A stretch of DNA of 64,000 nt from MGIIb-O1 sp002457595 (lineage in GTDB: Archaea; Thermoplasmatota; Poseidoniia; Poseidoniales; Thalassarchaeaceae): positions 372,001 to 436,000 of the forward strand of contig JBJLBO010000005.1 of assembly GCA_045568115.1 (NCBI GenBank), read 5' to 3'. Position 1 is the stretch's first letter. Each line of letters starts with the position of its first letter. The notes beneath the pieces are model-generated. The model had not been told where the DNA came from. It ran no database searches and was given only the letters and a program-made list of their open reading frames with translations. Both the position numbers and the translations under genes were made by a program. Of this stretch, positions 45,526-54,827 are shown piece by piece.

Positions 45526-47284
45526 ATGGGCGTTGACCTCTACCGATTCACCCCAATGCCATTGAATCAGGCCTCACTCGACCTCCCGAATAAGCCCGGA
45601 GTCTATCTCTTCCGGCGTTCAGACCGTAGGGTCCAGTACGTTGGAAAGGCAACTAATCTTCATAATCGTGTTAAATCCTATTTTGCCAAAAATCCTGATA
45701 GAGACAAAATTCCAGAACTTGTGGCGAGTTCTGATGATGTCGAATTCATTGTAACGCAGTCTCCTTCAGAGGCATTAATTCTCGAGAGACAACTAATTCG
45801 TAAACACAAACCCCGCTACAATTCTATGTTAATGGATGACAAATCTTACCCATTCATCGCATTTACTGACCATAAATTCCCTCGTGTACTGTACACAAGA
45901 CACCCACCAAAAGGTGCTCGTCTTTGGGGACCATTTCCTGATGCTGGTGCTGCTAAACAAGTAATAAAATTACTACGAAGGCAATTTGGAATCAGAGACT
46001 GCCCGGAACTACTGCCGAAAGGATGTCTTGCCATGCACATTGGCTTGTGTACAGCACCTTGTATTCAATCTGAAGGATATAATGAACAAATTCGTGCTGC
46101 AGAAAGTGTCCTAAACGGAGATGCAAGTGTACTGATTGAAGCTCTGCAGGAGGAAATGGATCTTGCTTCAAAAGATTTAGATTACGAAACTGCCGCAAAC
46201 AAAAGAGATCTAATTACAGCAGTTAACACCACAGTTTCTCAACAGATAATTCATAGTAGATTCTACCAAGACTGTGATGCAGTGGGCTTTGCTTCTGTTG
46301 CTGATATCGCAGTAGTAGTAATTCTTCATACGAAAAATGGAATTATCCAGGGTCAGGTCAGTTACCCAGTGATTCATCGAGGAGATGTTGTTGCTTCAGT
46401 TTCTCTAGTTCTATCTGAACACTATTCGAATCGTCGTCCACCAAAAACTCTCCTAGTTCCGGCACCTCTTTCGGATTCGTTGACTGATTGGTTTGAAGAA
46501 CGTCGAGGAACCAAAGTGGAGGTTCGTAATCCACAACGTGGTGAATTAGCCAAGTTACGAGGCATGGCAGATCAAAATGCAGAAATCCAAGCACAACGCC
46601 AAACCACTAGGCGCTCAGGTAGTTTAGAACAGACTGCGGCAAATGAAGCAGCTAAGTTACACGGATTTGACTCTCTAGACCACATAGTCTGCTTTGACAT
46701 GGCTCAACTGCAAGGAAATGAGAGAGTTGGTGCAGCAGTTGTTCTACGCAATGGAAGACCTGCAAAGAAAGAATACAGAACATATCGAATTAAAACTGAG
46801 GCTGTGGATGACCTGAGAATGATGCAGGAGGTTGTTCAGCGTTGGCTAAAGACGACAAGAAGAATGGCCGGATTTATTGCTTCTAGATGGAGGAAAAGTT
46901 CACCTCTCGCACGTCAATTCAACGCTTGATGAGAATGGTGTTTCGGGAAGGTTCCCTGTCGCGGCATTAGCCAAGAAAGAAGAGACTCTTTGGCGTCTCG
47001 ATGCTGAACCTGTTGTTCTAGATAGGCGCTCAAGAGTGCTGATTCATGCACGCGATGAAGCACATAGATTCGTCAATACGTACCATCGAAAAAGACGTTC
47101 AAAAGGTGGGCTGAAGAGCCCTCTGGAAGAGGTTGAGGGGCTTGGAGCAAAGAAGATTCAGTCACTACTTCGACACTTTGGCGGGATGAAAGGTATTGAA
47201 CATGCAACAATCGCTGAATTGGCACTTGCTCCGGGTATTGGCAAGTCTCTAGCAGCTAGGGTTTACGAACATCTTCATGGTTAA
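45526..47284 (+). CDS. uvrC: Excinuclease ABC subunit C, interrupted by an apparent +1 frameshift near 46855-46868
   Basis: UvrC makes both incisions in nucleotide excision repair. From ATG 45526 the GIY-YIG domain (PGVYLFRRSDRRVQYVGKATN) comes first. The Cys-rich RDCPELLPKGCLAMHIGLCTAPC, a UVR-like linker and the RNase H-like start (IVCFDMAQLQGNERVGAAVV) follow. The frame then leaves the family after VVQRWLKTT and stops at 46929. The +1 frame continues exactly as expected: WPDLLLLDGGKVHLSHV, then the C-terminal helix-hairpin-helix pair (VEGLGAKKIQSLL, LAPGIGKSLAARVYEHL), to 47284. One base removed gives 585 residues, normal for UvrC. Confidence 0.9.
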
Positions 47285-50274
47285 TGATCCCACCATTCTT
47301 CCTCTGTGTCTGTGTTATTGAAGTTCTTATCTTCTAAAACCTCGTCGTCGACTTCTTCTATGATTAATTTCTCTTCCAATTCACCCATTTGAGCAGCAAA
47401 TTCCAGTTCTAGTAATTGCTCTTCCAATGCACTTTGAGCATCTTTTTTATTTTTCTTCAGAGCATTTCTTTTTCTAATCCTTCTACTAACCAGTAATAAT
47501 ACAATTGAGGTTAGTAGGAACAGATAGGGAGCCAGTTCTCCTAGAATAAGCATATATCCAATCTCAACTTCCCAAGTTACAGTATCTTTCTCTCTATAAC
47601 ATTCAGGCCATGTATCCGCTTCAGGGCAAACTGGAGTTCGATAACTCAATACCTGGTGACCGGAATTCTCAGAGATTTGAGAAAGCCCTAGTTCTGAGTC
47701 GAATCTAAGCAATCTCACATTATCAGGAAGAACAACTTCAACTCTTGCTGATGAACGTATTGTACCCCACAGAGTATGTTCCATAATTGGAGGAACAATA
47801 GATTCTAAGATCAATCCATCCACACTAACACCTTTGTCGGAAAATTCCAATCCTAACATTTCGCCTAATCTATCTGTAATTCCTGCGGTGTAATATGCAG
47901 GACTAACGCTGAAACTTACTTCATCACCCTTCAATGCTAACATAATTGATGATGTTCCAACATTAACTGATAATCGAATAGGATTAGTATCGGTTGGTTC
48001 CATATCTAATGGCATCTCAACCCAAGGCATTTCTATATCGAAGGGAATTGCTCCAATATCTAATGAGGTAGTGTAAGTATTGGCTCCAAAGATTATCTTC
48101 TGAGCACTCATTTTTTCTATCTGAGAAAATGATGATTCTACTTCTTCAGTGAGTGCAGAAGCCAAATCTGACAAACCTGCATTTGAAATTTCAAGTTCAT
48201 AATCACCATTGGTGAATGGGATAATTGCTTTCTGATCTGAGCCGACTAGAAGACCACCTTCTCTACGATCACCAACTGCAATGACTCGCCGAAGCACATC
48301 AGAAGGTATCGGTTCAATCTCGATTCCTTCTTCACCTTCAATCAAGCCAAGGCGATATATCTCAAGTGTAACTTCCGCTGAAAACTCAATTTCTACTGCA
48401 GCAGAAGACTCCCTTAGTGCAATTTTCTGCACCTCAATCCTACTGTCCATAGAAAGACACGTTTTCTGATTAGAGCCGCAGATTAAGTCTGAGCTATTGT
48501 CAGTACATTCAGTAGGATCACCTAGGCCACCTCTTCCATTTTCAAGGCATATTGCGTGTTGCCAATCAAATGGTCTAGCGCCTTTGAATCCAAGTTCATC
48601 ACTACTAGTTCCAACATATGGCGCCTCAAGGACAATAGTATTGGGGTCTCCGTTGGTAGAGTCAATCCAATCAGGCAATCGCATCACAATCCTAACATCT
48701 GAATTGGGAAAATCTGCGGGTAAAGAATCCTGAATCCATGAAAGATCAGTTTCAATCTCTATTCCAAGTACACTCATAATTGCAGCAAGATCTTCGTCGG
48801 TCATAATAGACAAGTCCATTGTTGCAATATCACCCTCAGCATGCTGAATCAATTGGCTAACAATATTTGATATTTGCATCTCAGATGACACAGTACTAGC
48901 TTGAAGGATAACTGGGTAAGTACTCGCCATTGGGCCACTTGTCCCCAAGCAGTATCTGAATGCTAGATTCTCATCACATGTCACACCTGGATTGTGTTGG
49001 AACATTAACCCTCCAGAATCATTAGAAGGTGCAAAAGTGGGAGTCTGGAGAAGGACATCAACACCTAAGGCTTCAGAAAATGTATCGGAGAGTGAATCCA
49101 TTGGAATGGAAGTTAGCAGTTGTTCTGTATCAATATCCATCTCTGAATCAAACATTCTAATTCCGTCTGAAGTTACCGAATCGAGTTTTATTGTAGAGGT
49201 TTCAAGATTTAGTCCCCACTCTGCTAGAGTATCTGCACTCAGATGATGAACACCAATTACCATATCTATTCGGCTATTCATTCGATCACTGACATCAATA
49301 AATAACTCTAGACTCAATGAGGAGCCGGCATAATTTTGCCAATCTGGAGGATTACTGCCACTCCCTAATACTGTAACTAAGTCAACTGATATTGCAGGAG
49401 ATAAGGAAGAACCTTCGAGATTATTTAGCCCTATCCAGGCTCCAGAAATTGCTTGTTGACCCTGTCCCTGCCTGAATATCTCGCCAGGAGGATTGGCCTC
49501 TATGACACTAGAATAGGAAGGAGGTATCATCACATATTCGAGGTACTGTCCAGGTGCTGCGATGGTTGTGAAATTAGAAATTACTTCACCGCCCATAATC
49601 ATCAAACCCTGCATCATTCTGTCTATATCCCCAGTATCAGGATCCATACCAATATTAGTTGGATCAACGTTCAATGAGAGAACTGAACGCATACAAATAG
49701 GAGGGTCGAATGGATTATTTTCTCGCCCATTTTGTTCATCTATTGAATCTATATCGGGATTATAGGAACAAGAAATATCTCCTCTTTCAATGAAGTTAAT
49801 ATTGTTGGTAGGTTGAATATCGCTAGGGCTTGCATCTGGAAAATTCTCTTCAATAATCTGTTGAACTGTATCTTCTATACTCTCAATCATCATGTCTTCA
49901 ATTGATTTAGATCCAGTTCTACTAAGTGAGCGATAATTGCGAATATAATCAGCAGGTATTCCATCAGCAAGAGTGCTATCACCTTGTAAGTCTAAATCAA
50001 ATAAATCTAAATCGCCACGAGGCATCTCTCTGATTGCTAAAGTAATTGTCATTTCAACAGATTCAGCGCTTTCCATCCTAATCTCAACTACGCCCTCAAC
50101 CCAGTCATCAGAAACCGTCTCGTCCAATAAGGAAGAATAATCATCACATATTCCATTGCCACCCTCCCATGTGGAGCAAATGTCATTTGAAACTTCAGGA
50201 TTTCCAGGAGGAGGAGCTGCCGCCACAATTTGGCACAAAAGAAGAATCACTAAGGTGACCGCCGCGCGACGCAT
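47281..50274 (-). CDS. Large secreted, C-terminally anchored protein of unknown function
   Basis: From ATG 50274 the 997-residue protein has a signal peptide (RRAAVTLVILLLCQIVAAA). A long beta-rich extracellular part follows with a few Cys pairs (ICSTWEGGNGICDD near 33, CDENLAFRYC, LICGSNQKTC, CPEADTWPEC). One membrane helix lies near 912-932 (LAPYLFLLTSIVLLLV), then a basic stretch and an acidic coiled tail. I do not recognise the family. The frame opens at GTG 50295. The ATG lies in the loop of a perfect 8-base inverted repeat. It overlaps the convergent uvrC stop by four bases. Confidence 0.78.
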   Translation of the reverse strand: MRRAAVTLVILLLCQIVAAAPPPGNPEVSNDICSTWEGGNGICDDYSSLLDETVSDDWVEGVVEIRMESAESVEMTITLAIREMPRGDLDLFDLDLQGDSTLADGIPADYIRNYRSLSRTGSKSIEDMMIESIEDTVQQIIEENFPDASPSDIQPTNNINFIERGDISCSYNPDIDSIDEQNGRENNPFDPPICMRSVLSLNVDPTNIGMDPDTGDIDRMMQGLMIMGGEVISNFTTIAAPGQYLEYVMIPPSYSSVIEANPPGEIFRQGQGQQAISGAWIGLNNLEGSSLSPAISVDLVTVLGSGSNPPDWQNYAGSSLSLELFIDVSDRMNSRIDMVIGVHHLSADTLAEWGLNLETSTIKLDSVTSDGIRMFDSEMDIDTEQLLTSIPMDSLSDTFSEALGVDVLLQTPTFAPSNDSGGLMFQHNPGVTCDENLAFRYCLGTSGPMASTYPVILQASTVSSEMQISNIVSQLIQHAEGDIATMDLSIMTDEDLAAIMSVLGIEIETDLSWIQDSLPADFPNSDVRIVMRLPDWIDSTNGDPNTIVLEAPYVGTSSDELGFKGARPFDWQHAICLENGRGGLGDPTECTDNSSDLICGSNQKTCLSMDSRIEVQKIALRESSAAVEIEFSAEVTLEIYRLGLIEGEEGIEIEPIPSDVLRRVIAVGDRREGGLLVGSDQKAIIPFTNGDYELEISNAGLSDLASALTEEVESSFSQIEKMSAQKIIFGANTYTTSLDIGAIPFDIEMPWVEMPLDMEPTDTNPIRLSVNVGTSSIMLALKGDEVSFSVSPAYYTAGITDRLGEMLGLEFSDKGVSVDGLILESIVPPIMEHTLWGTIRSSARVEVVLPDNVRLLRFDSELGLSQISENSGHQVLSYRTPVCPEADTWPECYREKDTVTWEVEIGYMLILGELAPYLFLLTSIVLLLVSRRIRKRNALKKNKKDAQSALEEQLLELEFAAQMGELEEKLIIEEVDDEVLEDKNFNNTDTEEEWWDH

Positions 50275-50282
50275 GTCGCGCG
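50263..50282. repeat. Perfect 8-base GC hairpin with the start codon in its loop
   Basis: CGCGCGAC (50263-50270) and GTCGCGCG (50275-50282) flank a 4-base loop that contains the ATG (minus strand) of the 997-residue surface protein. An all-GC-rich stem here is striking in AT-rich DNA. Confidence 0.55.
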
Positions 50283-50328
50283 TATGTGCAGCCACCTACC
50301 ATAAGTCTGAATCCGACACGCGTCGTGA

Positions 50329-51222
50329 ATGATACTGATGCACAGGGAGGATCCACATCGCCGCGTGCGTGAGGAGGTGGCTAGGTTACTTGAGATTAGA
50401 GGTGCAGATGAGCGCCTTCTTGATGAGCTACCGAAGCGTTGGGAACGCTTTGCAGATGTTGCACTACTACAACGAGGGGCATTCTCTAGTGATCTGTGGG
50501 CTGAACATATTGGGGATGAACTATGGAAGGCAATAGCCCGAGGACTATCCGTACAACGCCTTGGGCGAATTGGTGAAATTATTGGTGAACGACGCGAGTC
50601 AAGTGTTGAGTTACTATTAGGCAATGAGGATTGGGTAGTAAGGCGAGAGAATGGTGTTGATTTTGGCTACAAATTTACCAAATGCATGTTCTCAGCAGGT
50701 AATGTCAACGAACGTCGTCGTATGGGAGAAGTGGGGAAATCGAGAGAAACTGTTGTTGACCTATTCTGCGGCATTGGATACTACACTTTACCCATGCTAA
50801 TTCATTCCAAGATTGAGCATATACATAGTTGTGAATGGAACCCTGATGCAATAGAGGCTTTAGAGTGGAATCTTGAACATAACGATGTGGTCAATAGATG
50901 TACAGTTCATCCAGGTGATAATCGAGTTACTGCTCCTAATTTACAGGGCATTGCAGACAGGGTAATTCTAGGATTACTACCTTCCGCAGAAGAAGGATTC
51001 ATCCTAGCTGTAGATTGCCTAAAAACGAGTGGCGGAGTGCTCCATATTCATGGAGTCGCTGCAGCCAAAAATCATGATTCATGGATTGATGAAACAATTG
51101 TTTCAATTTCTAAAATATCAGAAGATTTCGTAGTGAAAGAAGCTGGGCGAGTTCGAGTAAAATCCTATGCGCCACATTGGGATCATATTGTCTTAGATTT
51201 AGAATTAAGCCCTCGCGCGTGA
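50329..51222 (+). CDS. taw2: TYW2-family tRNA wybutosine/wyosine synthesis enzyme
   Basis: The 297-residue class I SAM-fold enzyme resembles TYW2/Taw2, which transfers the aminocarboxypropyl group of SAM to the tricyclic base at G37 of tRNA-Phe. Motifs are KFTKCMFSAGNVNERRRMG at about 117-135, the SAM loop VVDLFCGIGYYTLP at about 141-154, ECNP-type CEWNPDAIEALEWN, and VILGLLPSAEEG near 213, where TYW2 has LGL.PS in place of the NPPY of Trm5. A GGVLHIHG motif follows. The N-terminal domain is short. Phe-tRNA modification alongside KEOPS fits archaeal anticodon-loop biology. Confidence 0.85.
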   Translation: MILMHREDPHRRVREEVARLLEIRGADERLLDELPKRWERFADVALLQRGAFSSDLWAEHIGDELWKAIARGLSVQRLGRIGEIIGERRESSVELLLGNEDWVVRRENGVDFGYKFTKCMFSAGNVNERRRMGEVGKSRETVVDLFCGIGYYTLPMLIHSKIEHIHSCEWNPDAIEALEWNLEHNDVVNRCTVHPGDNRVTAPNLQGIADRVILGLLPSAEEGFILAVDCLKTSGGVLHIHGVAAAKNHDSWIDETIVSISKISEDFVVKEAGRVRVKSYAPHWDHIVLDLELSPRA

Positions 51223-51240
51223 TGCTTCACAGAAGCATCA
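51220..51240 (+). terminator. Perfect 8-base hairpin at the TYW2 stop codon
   Basis: TGATGCTT and AAGCATCA pair perfectly around the 5-base loop CACAG; the stem begins with the TGA stop. No U-tract follows closely, so it may be a 3' stabilising stem rather than a terminator. Confidence 0.4.
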
Positions 51241-51272
51241 GTCTCATGTGTTAGTGTGGTGTCAGCCAAACA

Positions 51273-53165
51273 ATGGGCGAGGAGTGCTGTGACCATGAGC
51301 ACTCTGATGATGATGTCCTCGAAGCCACGATTATCGAACAACTGGAAGTCAGTGGTTTAGATGTCTACGGTCGAATAGATAATCTCGATTCTAGGCTAAT
51401 CGGAGGATTTGTCGCCGTTGGAGCTATCGTTGCCATGTTGATTATCTCAACGCTTTGGACCGCTGCAGGCCCATCTATAACCAGTGGTGGAGGTGACGAT
51501 TGGTGGAACACGCCAGTCCACGAACGGCATACAATGGATCTCAACATGACCGGCGTTCGTAGTCAACTGCCTGAACAGGGACCTTATTCTTGGACGGGCC
51601 CTACTGAGCACTTTGTCGAGGTAGATCTTCCTGCAAGTGAGCAAGATGTTGGTTATCCCGAACCGGCCTTGATGCATATCGCTCTTTGGATGCCTGATGT
51701 TGAACCTGGGACTGAGGTCCCAGTAATTGCTACTGTGCATCCATACTACGACTTTGGAGGAGAAGGTGTAGCAGGTGACGATTCGAACCCGAATACAATT
51801 CCTGATGCTGGAGTTGGAGCCTGGGTTCTAGATCAATTTGTGCCACATGGTTATGCAATGGCACAGATATCAACATTTGGAACTGGAAAATCAACCCACT
51901 GCCAAGATGTCAAGGGGCTTGGGGAGCAAATTGGAATTCAAGCAGCAGTTCATTGGCTAGGCGAACAGAATTGGTCAAATGGAAATGTCGGATTGATGGG
52001 CAAGTCGTATGCAGGAACCACAAATTGGGAAGCGGCTCAGAATCCCTCACCTCATCTGAAAACTATTGTTCCAATTTCTGGCTCTATCGGTGTACAACAG
52101 ATGTTCTACAGAAATGGCTCTAGTGAGGCTAGAGCTATGCTCTATGATGTGCTATATGAAGGAGCAACGACGGACGCAACTGAGGATGATATGAGAATGT
52201 GTAGTGATGATTTAATCGGCCCAGTAAGTCCTTTCACAACATGGTTCGGTGCTGGTTTTGGTGGAGATGAATGGAACGATTACTGGGATGAGCGATACCA
52301 TCTGCAGGATGTTCTAGACAATTACAACGGTAGTGTATACATCGTTTGGGGAATGCAGGACTGGAACGTTGACCCATACCATGCCTTCCCTACTCATCAA
52401 CTTCTAGCAAATCAAGGGATCAATGTCCGCACGATTTCCGGTCAATGGGCTCACAATTATCCAGATCAACCTGATAGACATTCGGAGACAACTAGCGGTT
52501 ATGGAGCAGAGGCCTATCCAAATATGACTCGCTTTGATTGGGCAGTTGAACTCTTCCCGTGGTTCGAATACTACCTGAAAGGGGTGGGCGAGGAACCGGC
52601 ATCCTATGTTCAGATGCAGCGAAATGACGGGCGCTGGCATCTGGAGGATACCTGGCCTGCTCTAGATTCCACTTTCAATACGATTTCAGAAAGTGGTGGA
52701 GGTAATTGGGTATCCTCAATCAATAATGGATTTTCAGTAAGTCTAGAAGTCTCAGATGGACCGGTACACATTTCTGGATTACCTACTCTTCACACAGATG
52801 TCACAACAGGATTGTGTAATGGTGGGCAACTTTTTGTTACAATGAAAGAAGAGCAGAGCGGTCTCCGACTTGGTCACGCTACAATGGATGTAAGATACCG
52901 TGATGGCGGATATGATTCGAAGCCAACCGCTTCCTTATCCGATTATCGAATGCTAATGGAATTCAACCCAATGGATGTAATTGTTCCTTCAGGTACCATT
53001 ATTCTCGAATTTAGTGAAAGTGGGGAAGACTACATTCCCTCCCCCTGTTCAACAACGGGTTTGACTGTAGGAGAATTCGACCTCACCTTGCCAATAATCG
53101 AACGTGGTTTAGAAGACGAAAATTGGTTCGATGTGCCGCCGTGGTGGGAACATCAGGAGATGTGA
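51273..53165 (+). CDS. Membrane-anchored S15 (X-Pro dipeptidyl-peptidase/CocE-like) hydrolase
   Basis: The 630-residue protein has an acidic cytoplasmic start and one helix (about 48-65, GFVAVGAIVAMLIISTLW). An alpha/beta-hydrolase domain with a Ser nucleophile in MGKSYAGTTNWE (about 244), Asp in GMQDWNVDP (about 362) and His in WAHNYPDQ (about 392) follows, then a C-terminal jelly-roll PepX_C-like domain. S15 members release Xaa-Pro dipeptides or cleave esters. The type II topology puts catalysis outside the cell. The stop is two bases before the receiver-domain gene, forming a three-gene unit. Confidence 0.88.
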   Translation: MGEECCDHEHSDDDVLEATIIEQLEVSGLDVYGRIDNLDSRLIGGFVAVGAIVAMLIISTLWTAAGPSITSGGGDDWWNTPVHERHTMDLNMTGVRSQLPEQGPYSWTGPTEHFVEVDLPASEQDVGYPEPALMHIALWMPDVEPGTEVPVIATVHPYYDFGGEGVAGDDSNPNTIPDAGVGAWVLDQFVPHGYAMAQISTFGTGKSTHCQDVKGLGEQIGIQAAVHWLGEQNWSNGNVGLMGKSYAGTTNWEAAQNPSPHLKTIVPISGSIGVQQMFYRNGSSEARAMLYDVLYEGATTDATEDDMRMCSDDLIGPVSPFTTWFGAGFGGDEWNDYWDERYHLQDVLDNYNGSVYIVWGMQDWNVDPYHAFPTHQLLANQGINVRTISGQWAHNYPDQPDRHSETTSGYGAEAYPNMTRFDWAVELFPWFEYYLKGVGEEPASYVQMQRNDGRWHLEDTWPALDSTFNTISESGGGNWVSSINNGFSVSLEVSDGPVHISGLPTLHTDVTTGLCNGGQLFVTMKEEQSGLRLGHATMDVRYRDGGYDSKPTASLSDYRMLMEFNPMDVIVPSGTIILEFSESGEDYIPSPCSTTGLTVGEFDLTLPIIERGLEDENWFDVPPWWEHQEM

Positions 53166-53167
53166 GA

Positions 53168-53521
53168 ATGAGGGTACTTGCCTTCGAAGATTCCTATGAC
53201 ATAGAGTCGCTTCTTCGAGAAGCCGGTGTCAATTTCTCTGATGTAGAATTCCACCAGCACTGGAATACAAAGGATTGTTTTGAGCGAATTCAAGAATTCG
53301 AACCTGATGTACTACTTCTCGATCACTATATTCCACCGATAAAAGGCTTGGAAGTTCTGAAAGGCTTGCTCGATTTAGTCGCATCAGGACAATTAACTCG
53401 GCCTGAGAATATTATTGGAATTAGCAGTTCAGAGTCTGCGAATCAAGATTTGATGTATGCTGGAGCTGATGAAGTAGTTGTGAAATTCCGACTCCCTGAA
53501 CTCGAGGTGTGGAAAAAATGA
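53168..53521 (+). CDS. Lone receiver (CheY-like) domain protein
   Basis: The 117-residue protein is a single receiver fold with no output domain. It has the acidic pair E7-D8 (LAFEDS), phospho-acceptor D52 in DVLLLDHYIPP, a Ser run at 86-88 in the switch position and K106 in VVVKF. All key residues of a working response regulator are there. No histidine kinase is nearby. The ATG follows the S15 stop by two bases and its own stop overlaps the JAMM gene start (ATGA). A frame open from 53123 lies in the S15 gene and was rejected. Confidence 0.8.
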   Translation: MRVLAFEDSYDIESLLREAGVNFSDVEFHQHWNTKDCFERIQEFEPDVLLLDHYIPPIKGLEVLKGLLDLVASGQLTRPENIIGISSSESANQDLMYAGADEVVVKFRLPELEVWKK

Positions 53522-54195
53522 TTCATCCTTGGTTGATTCAGGCCGCAAAAGAATACAATGCTGAATCTCTGAAAAATAAGGATTCGTACGCAGCTGTTCT
53601 TCTGATACCTGTCGAAAATCTTGACACTATTATTGACTGGACATTCAAATCTCTACCTGATGAAATTCTTGTCGGCATGGACCCTAACCATCAATATCCA
53701 AATCCCAATGAAGTGGAAGAAAAATACTCAGGAGTTCAACGAGAGGTGAATTTGTTTGAAGGACAAGGGTATGTTCTAGGAGAACCACATCTAGTAAATC
53801 GAGGTGATTCATTCGAAGTACATCATGTTCCAGAAGAATGGATGGATGAATTCTTCTCGGATGAACGAGGTTTGAGAGGAGGACGCTTCACACATTGGTT
53901 ACACACGCATCCAAACGCACCCGCCCTACCTAGTGAAGCAGATGCGGATGCCTCTCAGTGGACCGACGGAACTGATATGATTCTAGGAATTCGTTTCTTT
54001 CCAGAAGGTTTCCTACCATGGTTCGAAGATATAGGAGGCGTTCGTCGTTCTCTGACTGACTTAGATGGTACAGGAGCCATTGGAAGGGCTCGAACCGGAC
54101 ACCTAATCAGAGGTTTAGAGATAATTTGTTACCATAGATCTGGTCTTGGTGTGAATCTGGTAATCACAAATAACGAAGGGCTAGCTATCGAATAG
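53518..54195 (+). CDS. JAMM/MPN-motif metalloprotease-like protein
   Basis: The 225-residue protein contains HTHPNAPALPSEADAD at residues 129-144, an exact JAMM signature HxHx7SxxD with H129, H131, S139 and D142. A Glu-rich stretch upstream (FEVHHVPEEW) can supply the metal-activating Glu. JAMM enzymes are zinc isopeptidases that remove ubiquitin-like modifiers or cleave C-terminal tags; archaeal members act on SAMP proteins. The N- and C-terminal parts are unlike Rpn11, AMSH or RadC as I know them. Translational coupling to a receiver domain suggests phospho-signal control of proteolysis. Confidence 0.75.
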   Translation: MIHPWLIQAAKEYNAESLKNKDSYAAVLLIPVENLDTIIDWTFKSLPDEILVGMDPNHQYPNPNEVEEKYSGVQREVNLFEGQGYVLGEPHLVNRGDSFEVHHVPEEWMDEFFSDERGLRGGRFTHWLHTHPNAPALPSEADADASQWTDGTDMILGIRFFPEGFLPWFEDIGGVRRSLTDLDGTGAIGRARTGHLIRGLEIICYHRSGLGVNLVITNNEGLAIE

Positions 54196-54203
54196 AATCT
54201 CGT

Positions 54204-54746
54204 TCAATCATCACTAAAGAAAAGGTGTTCACGATAATATTCTAACTCTTCAATACTGCCACGAATATCGTCGAGAGCTCTGTGACCTGAGTTTTTCCTC
54301 CACTTCTTTACTTCTGGATACCAACTACGTGCAAGAATTTTGATACTAGTCACATCGACACTGCGATAATGGAAGAAATCATGTAATTCAGGCATATATC
54401 TTCTCAGAAATCGGCGGTCTTGACCAATAGTATTTCCACAAAGTGGAGAAGCACCCTCTACACAGTGTTGGCGAAGAAAATCAAGAGTCGCTTGCTCTGC
54501 ATTATCCATAGATACACCTGCTTCAGCGATTCTATCTAGAAGACCATTCTCAGTATGGTGAGATACATTCCAATCATCCATTTTTGCTAACTCTTCCTCA
54601 CCAACGTCAATTGTCAAATTTGGTCCTTCTGCTACAATCGACAAATCTCCTTCTGTGACAATTGTTGCTATCTCAATGATTGTATTTTCATCAGGGTCGA
54701 GACCCGTCATCTCAAGATCAATCCAGACCAACCTGTCCTCGACCAT
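54204..54746 (-). CDS. orn: Oligoribonuclease (DEDDh 3'-5' exonuclease)
   Basis: The 180-residue enzyme degrades nanoRNA and pGpG-like dinucleotides. The start carries VWIDLEMTGLDPDENTIIEIA with the first Asp and Glu of DEDDh; CGNTIGQDRRFLRRYMP at about 99-115 holds the next Asp; HRALDDIRGSIEEL near 157-170 gives the final His-Asp. Length and motifs match bacterial Orn closely, which suggests acquisition from Bacteria. It is convergent with the JAMM gene (eight-base gap). Confidence 0.95.
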   Translation of the reverse strand: MVEDRLVWIDLEMTGLDPDENTIIEIATIVTEGDLSIVAEGPNLTIDVGEEELAKMDDWNVSHHTENGLLDRIAEAGVSMDNAEQATLDFLRQHCVEGASPLCGNTIGQDRRFLRRYMPELHDFFHYRSVDVTSIKILARSWYPEVKKWRKNSGHRALDDIRGSIEELEYYREHLFFSDD

Positions 54747-54827
54747 GTATTGAGTCCAACTGGTTCCATCTTATTGCTTCTCTTACGAAGGGCGACTATC
54801 ATAGTGCATTGACCACGCGGATGTCTG

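Noticed and set aside
46877..47284. Separate 135-residue gene from a TTG
   Set aside because: Its sequence is the missing UvrC C-terminus in the +1 frame, so it is treated as part of uvrC.
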